This document shows positions 32,716 to 45,500 of a stretch of DNA of 64,000 nucleotides, piece after piece. Source of the stretch: Malachius bipustulatus (Eukaryota > Arthropoda > Insecta > Coleoptera > Melyridae). The notes below the pieces were generated by a model. The model was not told where the DNA came from. It ran no database searches and saw only the letters and a list, made by a program, of their open reading frames with translations. The stretch's first letter is position 1. Each line of letters opens with the position of its first letter. Where the stretch lies: positions 6,988,437 through 7,052,436 of the forward strand of contig OU342636.1 in NCBI GenBank assembly GCA_910589415.1, in the 5' to 3' direction. The position numbers and the translations under genes were made by a program.

Positions 32716-35700
32716 TAAGATCTCACGAGAGGTGAGTCACTGTTACAGTTTATGGTATCCAGGAAACTGGAACTTCTGAATAGGGGCAGGGAACCCACCT
32801 TTGTAACATCGAGACGGAAAGAAATAATTGACATCACCTTAGCTTCCCCTCGTATCGGCGCCCGGTTAGTCAAGTGGCGTGTATCTGATGAACCGTCTCA
32901 CTCAGATCACAGATACATTCAGCTGGAAATCAACTCCGTTGATAAGACAGCAGAGCTGTATCGCAATCCACGAAAGACTGACTGGGCGAGGTACAGGGCG
33001 GAGTTGAGGGCAAATCTAACCAATGTCAAAAGCAACATTGCATGCATATACGATATCGAGGTAGCTACAGAACAACTCCAAGTAGCCATTACAACCTCAT
33101 ATCACAACAACTGTGCTCAGACACCCCGTCGGAAAGGTGGGGATGTCAGTTGGTGGAACCCCAAACTGGCAGAAATGGGACAGAAAACACGTAAGCTTTT
33201 TAACAAAGCTAAAAAAACAGGAAAGTGGGACGAATATAAGACCACCATTACTGAATACAACAAGGAGATCAGATTTGCAAGAAGAGCTGCGTGGAGGAAG
33301 CTCTGTCAGGATGTGGAAACGACATCCGAAGGAGCAAGACTCTACAAACTCATGGCAAAAGATCCCCTGAACCCCATTGGTACCTTAAAAAGTAGCAATG
33401 ATAATTACACAGAAACCGGGAGGGAAACTCTTAAGGTACTCCTCAGAGCACACTTTCCGGACTGCAATGTAATTGAAGTGGAAGATGGCCTACACAACAC
33501 TCTGGAAAACCTGAATCACAGGGTCACCAGGGAGGACTGGAGGACATCAAGACACATAATTACATATGAAAAAGTTAAATGGGCCATAAGCTCATTTGAG
33601 CCTTACAAGTCACCTGGCCCGGACGGGATCTATCCTGCCCTTTTGGAGCAGGCGAGTGAAGATCTCACGCCGGTGCTTTGTAGGATATTCAGAGCCAGTT
33701 TGGCACTTGGTTACATTCCGCTGGCCTGGAGAGAAATAAAAGAGGTTTTTATACCGAAACCTGGACGTAATGACTACGACGAGGCCAAGGCATATAGACC
33801 GATTAGTTTGACATCCTTTTTACTAAAAGCGATGGAAAAACTGGTTGAGAAGCATCTCAGGCAAACCTTTCTTACAGAGAGGCCATTAAGCCAGAGGCAA
33901 CATGCTTTTCAACCAGGTAAATCATGCGAATCAGCTTTGCACCAGCTAGTGATGAGAATAGAAAAATCACAAAATCACTAGACAACAAAGAAATTGCCCT
34001 CGGGGCTTTTCTAGACATAGAGGGGGCGTTTGACAACACCTCCTTTAGCTGCATGGTATCGGCCTCTAGAAGACATGGCGTCGACGACACCACAACTAGG
34101 TGGCTGAGCGCTATGTTGGAAGGCAGAAGAGTCCAAGCAACTCTGTTTGGCGAGACGATGCGGGTCACCGTCACCAAAGGATGCCCACAGGGCGGAGTCC
34201 TATCTCCGTTGCTGTGGGACATGGTGGTGGATGACCTGCTCATCAAGCTAAACAACAAAGGTTATTATACCCAAGGCTATGCGGATGACATAGTCATACT
34301 GGTCATGGGGAAATACACTAAAACCATCTCAGAGCTCATGCAAGGGGCTCTGAATATCGTGGAGGAATGGTGCCTCGGGGCGAAGCTTCGCGTAAACCCT
34401 GTCAAAACGGCACTGGTCCCCTTCACCAAAAGAAGCAAGATGGAGGAATTAACTCCACCCATCTTCTTCAATGAACGGCTGCAGGTGAACGACCGGGTCA
34501 AATATCTGGGAATAACCCTGGATGCAAAACTGACCTGGAATCTTCACCTGCAGAAAGCGATTAATAAAAGTAAAATGGCACTGATGGCTTGTAGAAGGTC
34601 ATTCAGTAAAACATGGGGACTGAAACCACGCATGGTACATTGGCTGTATATTGCCGTGGTCAGGCCCATACTAACATATGGCTGTTTAGTCTGGTGGCCA
34701 AAGATCGACCAGAAACAAACCATTATGAAAATTCAAAGTGTTCAAAGGCTTGCATGCTTAGGCATCACGGGAGCCATGAACACTACATCAACGACAGCAC
34801 TGGAGGCCATACTTGACCTGCCTCCTCTTGACATTCATATTAAGAGCGAGGCACGATTGGGCGCCTAAAGGCTGAAACAAAACCAAAACTGGGATAAACC
34901 TGGGAAAACCGGGCATTCCAGAATAACTGATATCATCGCAGATCCTATCCTGGAAATGCAATCCGATGGTATGAGTACTACGATATCATTTGTAAAACCA
35001 TTCAAGGTTCTAATGGACTGGAAAGAATGGCAACAAATGGAACACCTGTGCCTGAAAAAGGGCTGGTCTGGTACACTGACGGCTCAAAGACAGGGACAGG
35101 TACCGGAGCTGGAGTGCATGGGGTGGTCCCCGGATGCAATATTTACGTGCCACTGGGGACTCATGTCAGCATCTTCCAGGCCGAAATAAATGCAATTAGG
35201 CTATGCGTTGGAGAGAATACCAGAAGAAACTATCGAGGTAGGGAAATCTACATCCTCTCCGACAGTCAGGCTAGCCTGAAAGCCCTTGCAGCTTATGAAA
35301 TCAGATCAAAACTGGTCTGGGAATGCCTGCAAGACCTCATTGACTTAGCCAGGTGTAACGTGATGACACTAGTTTGGGTTACCGTGGGACGCCTGGTAAT
35401 GAGGCTGCAGATCAACTAGCCAAGAAAGGCGCTGGGATAAACTACACTGGGCCCGAACCAGTGTTTGGCATCCCAAAGAACACTGTACGCGGGGCGGTGG
35501 CTCAGTGGATAAGAACACAACATAGAGCACACTGGAACCGTATAACAGGAAACAAACATGGTAAGGTGATGATCAAGGAGCCCTCTCAAAACTTTGCCAG
35601 ACAGATACTGCAACTAAATAGAATGCAGATCAGAACGGTGGTGGGTCTTCTCACAGGACACTGCCACCTAAGAGTACACCTACATAAACTGGGGATATAC

Positions 35701-36008
35701 AGAGAAGACCCAATTTGTAGACTCTGCAATGAAGAAGACGAGACAGCTTCTCATGTGATATTCGAGTGTCCAGCACTCGCACGAACGCGCTATGCGTTCC
35801 TGGGACCAATCAGTCCCGGGAGCCATCTGGCGGAAAAAACCTTGGTTAGCGGGCTACTAAACCTTGTCAAAGGAACGGAGCTCTTCTAATCAAGGAGAAT
35901 CTAAATGTGAGAAATACAATAAGCCCGCTGGCTTCAGTGTTTGGGACCTAATAAACCATCTCTCACATTTAGTTAAAATACCAAATAAATACCAAATAAG
36001 ATCTCACG
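32716..36008 (+). mobile_element. I/LOA-like LINE, 3.27 kb, with 12-bp target duplication
   Basis: taagatctcacg occurs at 32716-32727 and 35997-36008. The 3269-bp insert carries the end of the endonuclease, RT, RNase H and cysteine knuckle, then a 3' tail of repeated 'ataccaaat'. It is 5'-truncated inside the endonuclease. The coding region is nearly continuous but has a few breaks, listed with the coding feature. Confidence 0.88.
32728..35889 (+). pseudogene. LINE ORF2: endonuclease end, RT, RNase H and zinc knuckle, four breaks
   Basis: Polyprotein for nicking, reverse transcription and RNA removal during LINE insertion. Frame one, 32728-33981: the endonuclease C-terminus 'RKEIIDITLASPRIG' and 'SDEPSHSDHRYIQLEI', then 'YKSPGPDGIYPALLEQ' and 'RPISLTSFLLKAMEKL' of the RT fingers. 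An 8-bp tandem duplication (aaaatcac, 33963-33978) shifts the frame. Frame two, to 34868: motif A 'LDIEGAFDNTSF', 'GCPQGGVLSPLLWDMVVDDL', motif C 'GYADDIVILV' and thumb 'VKYLGITLDAKLTW', ending at TAA (34866), probably a Tyr codon mutated. A frameshift near 35030 leads to RNase H: 'WYTDGSKT', 'FQAEINAIRL', 'ILSDSQASLKAL' and, after a small deletion near 35380, 'GTPGNEAADQLAKKG'. All four RNase H acids are visible. The last frame ends 'CRLCNEEDETASHVIFECPA' and stops at 35889. RT plus RNase H suggests the I/LOA group rather than jockey. Confidence 0.88.
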
Positions 36009-36241
36009 TCATTCCAAAGTTTTACAAGAATCCAAAATTTTTTTTTGGAGCCACAGGAGCGTTGTGAAAATCGAAATTTCTTGATTTTTGAATAAATAAA
36101 TATACCGTGTGAAATGTTTCAAAGCAGGGCATAGGCGAATAGCAAGGGAAATCACATTTTTGTAGTTTATTTCTCACTACTTTTATCTCTACAAGAACCA
36201 TAATGGTGTCTATCGAAAGATAATTATTTTCTGATCAAGCT

Positions 36242-36308
36242 GATACTTACTAATACTTGGTATTTGGTATTTGGTATTTTAACTAAATGTGAGAGATACT
36301 TACTAATA
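36242..36308 (-). mobile_element. 39-bp micro-insertion of the same LINE tail with 14-bp target duplication
   Basis: gatacttactaata occurs at 36242-36255 and 36295-36308. The 39 bp between (36256-36294), read on the minus strand, match the last bases and tail of the 32728-35996 LINE (tctcacatttagttaaaata followed by taccaaa repeats). It is an extreme 5'-truncated insertion of the same family in the opposite direction, 250 bp from the large copy. Confidence 0.82.
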
Positions 36309-36499
36309 TTATACTTACTAATACTTACTAAGTAACAGTTTTTAAAGATTACATAATAATTTAAACATTTTCAAAATTAAAAGAGTGAGCCGCCAAGACA
36401 TGCTAAATTCGGATATCTTTTTCACCGTGAAAGCAAATATTTTTAATTACCAATACACGTGTCCCTGACAATATTATCAATGAATAATAATAATAATAA

Positions 36500-37014
36500 T
36501 AATAGTAATAATAGCTATTCTATTGCGGAACGGGTATTTATTCTAAAAACGTATACAGCGCTAGCCGTTTGCGAAGAGTTCGAGATTTGTTTTCAGTTCA
36601 GTATGAGAATCGACCCATACTGTAATGCGCACAATTCAACGCATTTTAAGAAGATTTGAAGAAACTGGAAGTGTACCTAGCACTAGGCAAATGTCAAGTG
36701 ACAGTGAATTCAGCTCTGATGAAAATAATTATGTTTTAAAAAGATATCCAACTGATAATCGAAACATTTCACGCCTGGACAAAATTCTAGTTTTATCTCA
36801 AGAAATTAAAGAAGCTGGGACCTCAAAGACCGTCACAAAATTAAAAAGTGTAAATATAATTCATCGAAATGACAATGTCAAAAATTCAAGTCAGAAAAGA
36901 AGTGCCCATACTGAAACATTGCGAAACAATATAAAAGAAAGAGTTATGGACAGAAATTCTACTCTACTAGTGAACTTACCAATAATTCAAAACTCAATTT
37001 ACAATAATTATTAG
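36500..37014 (+). pseudogene. Mariner-like N-terminal (DNA-binding) relic and downstream open frame
   Basis: 'YSIAERVFILKTYTAL' near 36515 and, in a shifted frame, 'MRTIQRILRRFEETGSVPST' at 36625 match the paired helix-turn-helix N-terminus of DUF4817-type mariner proteins (ERVFIVxxY... TIxRxxxRFEETGSV). The 36625-37014 frame continues for 129 codons with an acidic and then Lys/Asn-rich stretch, which I do not recognise and which may be diverged linker. No catalytic domain follows. Confidence 0.5.
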
Positions 37015-38329
37015 AGTCTTCGTCAAATGTTGATGAACCTAACGTTAGTCAGTGGAATTTATGTAGCAGAATTTTTGAATCATTGAAAGGACTGTACTGA
37101 TACGGGATACCGCCATGCAAGTCCCCATAGGGTACATAAAAATTTATAGGGCGGGGTGGATTCTTTTGGAATATGAATTTGGCTCCGGCAATATTAATTC
37201 ATATGAAAGTACCTGCATCTGCTGGTCAATGAAAACAACTACATTAAATTTATAATTATAATTTGTAAAAAGAAACAGTATAATATTCTTCTAGGGGGTG
37301 GTGAAGCGGCCAACCCTCACGTCCCCTAGGGCAATGCAATAGAATTGAATATTCTTATAACTAACAATAACTTTTCCTTCTTAAAAGGGACAACAACTTA
37401 ACTAAAAACTATTACGTCCGATAATATATAAAATTAAGTGATATTCAAAATTGAGTACCTTATTCCTTTAATAGTTTCACTGAGCACTCACAAGAAGCGC
37501 TGGTGGTGAATGGTGCTTTGTTGGGGCCCTTTGCTGTCAGACAGGAGATCCGCACGAAGATAATAATAGTATCTGCAGGTGATAGCACTGGTAGCTGCCA
37601 AAGCGTAGTAACACTGCCCGATTAATTATTGATAAGATTTATAATAGTCACTCTCAAATTAAAACGGGAATCACTGCCCGGACACACTGGAGTTCAACGC
37701 CGATAGAATACAAACGATAGGTACGCTAGTAGGTACCTACTTACAGTTAGTACTTAACAACAAACACTTTAACTTAGTTAACCTGGTAGTGATATTATAC
37801 ACTACTAATAAGAAAGAATCAATAAATTTATTTTCAGGTCCAGGTACTTTCTTTCTGGATACTTAGACGAGGTAAAATACTTATTTTACTAATGAAAGGT
37901 TTCCGTAGGATGAAAACCAATAATATTAGTTTTAACTTTATAAGTTTTAACTATGACAATGGTTAATCGAGTTTTACTTTTATTTAAAAGAGCTTACGGC
38001 ACTTCAACGTCAACGTGACCGTACCGGAGCGGGTTCTTACCTCGACTGATTCTGATTTTCTTTTCCCTACAGTTCCTTAAAATCAAAGGTACACCCCGGG
38101 TGGTCTCCGGCAGACGGCCTTCGACCACCACCATCGGTTTGTTCTTTACAATTGTCGGGGTGAAAAATCAATGGCTTGATAGTCCCGGATCATTACAGGA
38201 CTTAACATTCATATTGGTAAAAATCACAAAAAGATAGTCGACAGTGAAAATTCATCATAATTTTGACTTTAATAGACAAAAAAATGACTGGTTAGTACTA
38301 AGTGACCTGCGATTATAATACACATCCGA
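37015..38329. other. No gene recognised
   Basis: Mixed AT-rich sequence. A short inverted pair ctagggggtg / cacgtcccctag flanks the segment 37293-37330, suggesting a small hairpin. Nothing else is supportable. Confidence 0.4.
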
Positions 38330-40870
38330 AAAATTAGAAGAACCAACATATAACAAAGGATACCAAGAAACTCCAGAATTGACCAAAGAAACACTGGATA
38401 GATTATATAAGTTACGCTATCCCGGCCGTATCCTGCGTAGGATTCCCAAAGGTGCTCGAGTTCTTGCGGCAGAAAAATATACGAAATAATAATAATAATG
38501 AATCATCTTGGCAAAACCTATTTTACTTTGTTCATTCATGTCTCAAGGTTCCTCACACACCAGAAGAATTCCGATTTAAGAGTCAACGGTTCCCTTGCTA
38601 CAAAAGTTAATCGCGCCTGCTTCGTAATTTTCCTCATACACAGTTCGAAGGTCAAGAAACCAATACAAATTCAAGACACAACTTTAATAAAGACAAAGTT
38701 CTTAACCAGGTTAAATTAGAAAGAAAAAAAAATTGAGAGAAAAAAAAGTAGCCATAAAGTTATCAGATGGTGACATAAAAGGTGATCTTCGGTTAGCCAG
38801 CTCTGATATCAAAATTGCTCAGCCATCTGAACGAAAAACAGCAATCATGCATGATGAATACCTTACGAAATACGTTGATTCTCTAGAACCCTCCAACAGC
38901 GACAAAACTGTAGTTTTCTTCAAGTCAGTGAACTTGATGTACTTAATGCAATAAATTCTTTTGCAAAAGGATCAGCTGCAGGTATTCATGATCTCCGCCC
39001 TCAGCATATTATTGATACAAGATTAGGTGATAATGCACACAATCTTCTTCATGCCATCACAAAACTCACTAACAAGATTTTAAGAGGAGAGGTGCCCGAC
39101 TTCGTCTCATTGGCACCTCTACACCTTGGCTTCGATATCTCTGGTGGAGCAGAAGCTATTTTTCACACAGTTCGTTCAATTATATATTCTCAATGTAATG
39201 ATCTGATTCTTTTGCAAATTGATTTAAAAAATGCTTTCAAGCTAATTAGACGTGACATTATTATTGATGTTATATTCAATCAATTTCCTGAATTGTTTCA
39301 TTATGTATTGACAAGCTATGAAGACAAGTCGTTTCTCTTATATGGTCAGGGTTACATAGACTCCAAAGGAGGAGTGCAGCAGAGTGATCCTCTTGCCCCC
39401 CTTTTGTTTTGTACTGCTGCCCATCCATTATTTATAAAACTAAAATCATCATTCAATACTAAGTACCTTGATGATGGGGCAATTCTAGCCTCTTCTGAAG
39501 ACGTTGAAATGGATTTTAAATAATTAGATCACGATGGCCCTAAGTTTGGTCTATTCTTAAACAAAGAGAAATGTGAAATTTACCCAATGTTTGAAAGAAC
39601 AGAAACAACAGATTCAATTCTTTCAGTTCAATTTGAAGATTGAAGAATCATAGACCAAGAAAGTTTAGAATTACTTGGATCGCCACTTGGTATGAAAAAG
39701 GAATACTCGATTTTACAAAAGAAAATTGATGCATTAACACACATGGTTCGACGTTTATCATATCTAGAACCACACCCATCATTCTTTTTATTAATTTATT
39801 ATTTTTTTATTTGTTATTTAGTATTTCAATGCCAGGACTACAATATTTATTAAGAACAACCCCTCTATACGAACACAGCCTACTTCCAAAATTTGATCTA
39901 TTACTTTGGTCTTCGTTCAGTGAAATCCTAAATATCAAACTTTCCAATAACGAATGGCTTCAAGCCATTGATATCGTACTACAAAATTTTATCTCATCTT
40001 GCAATTCATCAACAGATCTATTTAAAATCATATCATCTAAATTTGATGATCTCAATCATCTCAATCATGAACTTTACGGTTAAAATGATGCGATAGATTC
40101 ATAAAAAGCCAAGACACATTCTACTGACATACCGAATAGTTGTAATGAACTAAATTGGGATGATCCCCTAGTTAAGAAGGATCAAGCTCGATTATCAGCG
40201 ATAACTCAAAAGGAATCAAGCCATTGGCTAAATACTTTATCTGTGTCAAGTCTTGGAACTCTCTTAAATCGACATTATGATCAGAATAGCAATGAGTCTC
40301 AGACTTGGATCAAGAACGATTGAGCAACACATTTGTCGTTGTGGTGCAAACGTAGACCAATCTGACACTCACGGCCTCTCGTGTAAATTCAGGAAAGACC
40401 CCACAAGGAGGTTAATGATGTAATCAAACGAGCCTTGTGTACAATTGGCCTCCAACCTATCCTTGAGTCACCTGGTCTACTAGCTCGTAGTGATGGTAAA
40501 CGCCCAGACGGAATGACATTAGTGCCCTTTAGACACGGCAAGAGTCTAGTATGGGACTTGACTGCAGTAGATACCGTGGCTCCGTCACACCTACTTAGAA
40601 GCGCCGACCGTCCAGGCTCTGCCGCTGAGAATGCAGACTAATAAAAGAACCAAATACCGCAACCTATCAAACGACTATCTTTTTGTTTCAATATTAGCAA
40701 TCGAAACCTTTGACTCTTATTATGACCTAAGTGCAGAAATATTAATCAATGACATTTTGCAAACGATTATGTGATGTGACCGGCAACATGAGTGAAGGCA
40801 TTTGGTTCAAACAACGACTCTCGATAACCATTCAGGGAGGGAATGGTATTATTAGTGTGTTGGGAACTAG
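38330..40870 (+). pseudogene. LINE-like RT with restriction-like endonuclease (RLE type), decayed
   Basis: A single gene relic in several frames. 'RILRRIPKGARVLAAEKY' (38430) is the family's N-terminal block. 'SLATKVNRAC' (38590) and 'KLSDGDIKGDLRLASSDIKI' (38757) follow. 'FAKGSAAGIHDLRPQHIIDT' (38955) opens the RT. 'LLQIDLKNAFKLI' is motif A, 'GGVQQSDPLAPLLFCTAAHP' follows, and 'KYLDDGAIL' (about 39460) is motif C; 'ELLGSPLG' near 39670 follows. A further frame, 39811-40083, reads 'MPGLQYLLRTTPLYEHSLL'. The C-terminus has a C-x-C...H-x3-C cluster 'CRCGANVDQSDTHGLSC' (40334-40385), then '[14 protein letters not shown]' and '[11 protein letters not shown]', the PD-(D/E)xK-like nuclease core. 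It ends 'LSITIQGGNGIISVLGT' at about 40865. The cysteine cluster plus nuclease after RT is the RLE layout of R2-related LINEs; the exact clade is unresolved. Many stops and shifts. Confidence 0.75.
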
Positions 40871-41053
40871 AGAACCAGAATCCTTTTTGGAGAATTCCTT
40901 TTGGAGAATAAAATTATTACTGTAATATATAAAAACTTCTGTAATTTTATTAAAATTTCTTATTACTTAAAAAAAAAATTAGTTTTCACAATATGTATAA
41001 TGATTTCTATGATACAAATTTATTAAATATTATTAAACAAGATATATTTTTTT

Positions 41054-42128
41054 TAAATACACTATTATTGAGGACGACATCACTTTTCGAATATCACCCA
41101 AACTCATCAAGTGTCCTTCGATCATGACCACCAGATCACGAAAAAGTGGTTTTCCAAAATTCACCTGCCCAGGATCTTAATTTATTAAACACAGGGTGGG
41201 GCGCGACGAACGCCTCGATGTGTGTAGCCTAAATCGTGCACAATTAAAAAAAAAAAAAATTAAATTGGGTCTTATACAGGGTCATAGTGCCCACAACTTG
41301 AAATTATTTTGGTCTATACAGAGTGTCCCATATGAGAATGGCGAATCAAAGTTATGTTTTTTTAAATTGTTCTGTTAAATTCCTATGTTATTGCATTTTT
41401 AGATTGTCTGAGAAGAAACAATAGGCGTACAGTTGGTGTTTAAATTCAGAAGTTTGTGAGTTATGAACAAGTGAAAATCGTATTTTTTTAGGTTCAAGGC
41501 CCTGTCAACAAAAACGGCTCAAGGAAGGGAAAACCGGCTTACATGTCCCTACTTTAACTTTTTATGTACTATACTGTGGTAAAGAAACATTTGTACTTTC
41601 TTTGTTTTTTTTTTATTGGCGACGCATGGCGAAATCTCAGATTTTTTCAAATTTTTTTATCACCCTGTATAAACATTTCATCTACATCATAGAATAGTAC
41701 CTACATGAAAAGTTAAAATAGGGACATGTAAGCCGTTTTTCTCTATCATGAACCGTTTTCGCTGTATAGGGCCTTGAACTTCAAAAATGACGATTTTCAC
41801 TTGTTTATAACTCACAAACTTCGTAATTTAAATATCAACTGTGAAAACCAATCTCAGACAATCTAAAAATGCAATAACATAAGAGCATTTCATTTAAAAA
41901 AACATAATTTGATAAGCCACTCTCATCTGGGACACTCTGTATGCTTCAAAATAATTTCAAATAATCGCCATTGTGATCCTGTACTTGAATTTGCAAAAAA
42001 AAATTCTGAAAAAAATCTATGGTTTGGCCTACAGAGACCGCTTAGAATGAGCTGGGACACCCTGTATATGATATTTAATGAGTTTGGGTGATTTTAGAAA
42101 AGTGATGTCGTCCTCTATAGTGTATTTA
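41054..42128. mobile_element. 1.07-kb nested foldback element
   Basis: Outer inverted repeats of 51-54 bp: left taaatacactattattgagg and right, reversed, taaatacactatagaggacg, continuing to 'tcacccaaactcat'. Inside them a second pair with tacagagtgtccca ends (41317 and, inverted, 41941) has arms of about 250 bp, including 'gttattgcatttttagattg' and 'cggcttacatgtccct'. Further TACAGGG/CACCCTGTA ends occur at 41191, 41273, 41660 and 42057. The whole would fold on itself. No coding. The outer repeat also occurs at 18455-18505, and the inner arm resembles 60355-60780. Confidence 0.78.
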
Positions 42129-42261
42129 CAACTACTGATTGGCAAGGCCACCACAACCGGTTCTTCCCTTCGTCCTTGCTTCTTTAATAATTCAAGACGG
42201 ATTACCTATGGGATTATAACTGGGAATTATACCTGGGATTATTACTACGCTAAAAATAACA

Positions 42262-42547
42262 TATGGCTTGTCCAGTGAGTGTTGTCTGGTGAGGTGCCAC
42301 ACTGATCCTGACTATAAACGATTTGATTTTATGAGATTTAATTCGTACAATTACAATAATTGATTTATATAATAGTTTTTATATTTATTATTGATTATTA
42401 TAATTATTATTATAATACAATAATTGGTTTGATTCGTACAATTACAATAATTAGTAATCAGTACGAATTAAATCTCATAAAATCAAATCGTTTATAGTCA
42501 GGATCAGTGTGGCATCTCACCGGACAACACTCACTGGACAAACCATA
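42262..42547. mobile_element. 286-bp foldback MITE with 87-bp arms
   Basis: Arms 42262-42348 and 42461-42547 are inverted copies with only three mismatches, starting tatggcttgtccagtgagtg and, reversed, tatggtttgtccagtgagtg. The 112-bp AT-rich centre also repeats attcgtacaattacaataat directly (42341 and 42432). TA at both borders fits a Tc1/mariner-type duplication. The nearly perfect arms imply a young or gene-converted copy. Confidence 0.82.
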
Positions 42548-45500
42548 CTTTCATCATAATATGACAGAAGTTATTTGAACTTTTTTAAACTCAAATGGGC
42601 TCTCCACGGCTTACAATTTTAAGAAAAAATATCACAGACAACTTTTGGGTTTAAAAACATCTGGAATGAGATACAGCTATATCCAATAGATCCAGAAAAT
42701 CGATCCTAAAGCAATAGCAAATAAAGTTACGCTGATGGAAATACGGAAACTGCAGTAATTTAATCATCGTGCTGATTTCATAACAATATTCCAGGATAAC
42801 TGGGGTCAGGTGTGGGAGTAGAAGCAGGGGAGAAGAAGGAGTGCGAAGCGCCGCTACGGACTACTCATTCGTTTAATGAAGATTCAATATCATTTCGACA
42901 GTTATTCGATCGGTGGCGTACTCACTTTCCGTCGCTCGTTTTATCCGTCGCGTTCTGGTGTGAGAGAGTGAGAATGAAGTGAATTCACGTAATCGCTCTA
43001 TCTGCTTACGGACGCATTTCCCAATAATTACATCATCCCCGTAACACTATTGTGTATGGCAGGGGTTTACTGTGCGGATGGAGGTCGGGGACTTGCGCCC
43101 TGCCGTTGTTGAATAACAACCCCTCTAGACGGGAAACTTCCCACGTCTACAGCGGCGTACCATATAAGAATCGTTCTTAGTTTAGAAACCTAATTTATAA
43201 TACCTAAACTCTCTAAAAAAACAGTTCACAAATTCTTCTAAATCTCATTCTCTTGCTTCAGTATGTTTTCTACCTATACTAAAATACACAAATTTTTTTT
43301 CAAGCAGCTCAAGTTGTGTTTTATAATTCGGACCTTAAAAAAAGAAGCAGATTGTGATAAATTTTCTTTTGTCCGTCTCACAAATAGCGACATTTTATAA
43401 ATTCTAAAATTCACATTTCGTTATCAATATGAGAGCTAAGTGTTTGAGTTTGAGTATTAAAATTAAAATAAAAGTTTCTACTGTAATGTAGCTTATATAT
43501 GTATACCTACAGAATTGTTATGGAGATACGCGAGCAAAGCATAGCGTTGAATTATTGCGGATAATAATTTTCTACTTGACTGCATAATACCACAGGAACG
43601 ATCACTTCAAATACATTAAGTTTTATAAGGCAACAAAAGATAATACAATTACATTACAATTGACATGTCTGAAAGTTACTATAAAGAGAGAGAGACAGAG
43701 ATAAATAGAGAGAGGTAATTTCAATATTCGCTAATTGAGGCTGCGGTGTTGACTTCGAGAGAGGCTAGGTCATTATCATGCAAAAAGTTAAATTTAAACA
43801 GTAGAGCCTGCTTCAGTTAAGAAAGCTGAATAAAGAAAGCTAATTCTTTTATAACGAAACAGTGTAGTGATAAAACAGAAGTGATATTCCGAGGCGGTTA
43901 CCCATCTAAGCACTTTATAGGACGGTATGTCTCCATTTAAACTGATCGAGGACTTCAACAAAATACGGCCACATTGAGACCATACAACCTCCATTAAAAA
44001 ACTCGTCCCATTTCACAATTGAGAGAGATGCCCTCATACCCTCAAAATCAACAAAAATCGATACATCCCCATTAATATAATACGCAATACTAGATAATCA
44101 TTAACTTCAGCGATCTGATGAGAACCAATTGGTTCAACATGGCAATAGTTTTATTATATGACTATGTTGGCAGTTGCAAATGGGGGCCACCAACTCGTGA
44201 TGCTGAGATTCAATAGTTGGCAAAAAAAAGTAAAGTTGGCACGGATGTTGCCCAGACCCATACCTTCAATTTGATAAATTCTGGAACTACCACAGAGACC
44301 CCGGTGGAGACCCCAAGAAGTGAATGCGGAACGGATTTTCCACTAGGAAACCCATAGATTTGCCGTTCTGTGCTGGAATTTAATAGTCAGAATGATCTTT
44401 CATAGAATAAAATTTGTATTTGTCAGAATTATACTTAAAGTAACACTTTTAAATGCCATTTTAATCCGACAAGGTTTAAATCGGAATTCTTTTAATCGAA
44501 GCTCGGTCTAACGAAATTCGTTTAAAATGAGAGGGATCCGTTACCGGGTACTATGTATTTTCTTTCTGAATTGCGGATTTATTCAGGAACAGCATAGGAA
44601 ACACTTTAGTGAAGTGTCTGAAAGTTGTACCGATCGGGTTTAAATTTCGTAAGAGAGTCATTCCCAAATACAATCCATTGAAAATGAGCCATATCAGTGA
44701 ATTTCAAGACCGTTCAGGGCCATATTTTCCTTTCATACGGTACAACCTCTCTGGATTTTTCCTGGTGATGGTACGACGCAAAGAGAATCTCTCGGAAGAA
44801 TTTCTTAGGGGAAGCATAGAAGTATATACTGAATAAAAATAGTTTCTCGTTAAAAATATATTAAGTGATTGGCTAACGGAACAAAAAAAAAATGAAGAAT
44901 TTTTGTAAATTATATAGGAGAAAATTGATGTTTTCTGGAAAATTCTTAGACAGATTGTAAAAGTAATGGAAAAATGTGACGGAGACGTTCATCGTCTATC
45001 AAAAAGTTAGATACGGTTTTATTTTGGGTCGGTCAAACTGACTTAATGGAAAGAAAACTCCGGCTAAATAGTTTTCTTAAAATTAAAATACCTTTTGTTT
45101 TTAGAAACGGTGATTCCAAGCTAACCGTTCATCGAGGGCTATTTTTTTATTGTCCGGTAAAGTTAGAGGTTTTTTCGAAATTTTAAAAACAAGTCTAATC
45201 GACCAATGCAGGGTCTGGTGGTGGGGCCCTACCCCCTGGGGACACGCTGTGGAAGAAAGATATACGTGTATATGGTGTGCAAGAGCAGGAGTATTCCCTT
45301 GTCTGGGACAGGAAAACTGTATTGAGCCTCCCACAACCAGTCTACGCCTGCAGGGGCTAACAAAACGCCTTCCCTTTTCGGCAGGGTTGGATAGCGTTGG
45401 GAGCGAAGCGATAAGGACACGAGGAACACGTGACTCCATCCATGCCTGCCCAGCACCTCCCAATCGACCGCCTCCCCCTCGTCACCCTGTTGGAGAAAGG

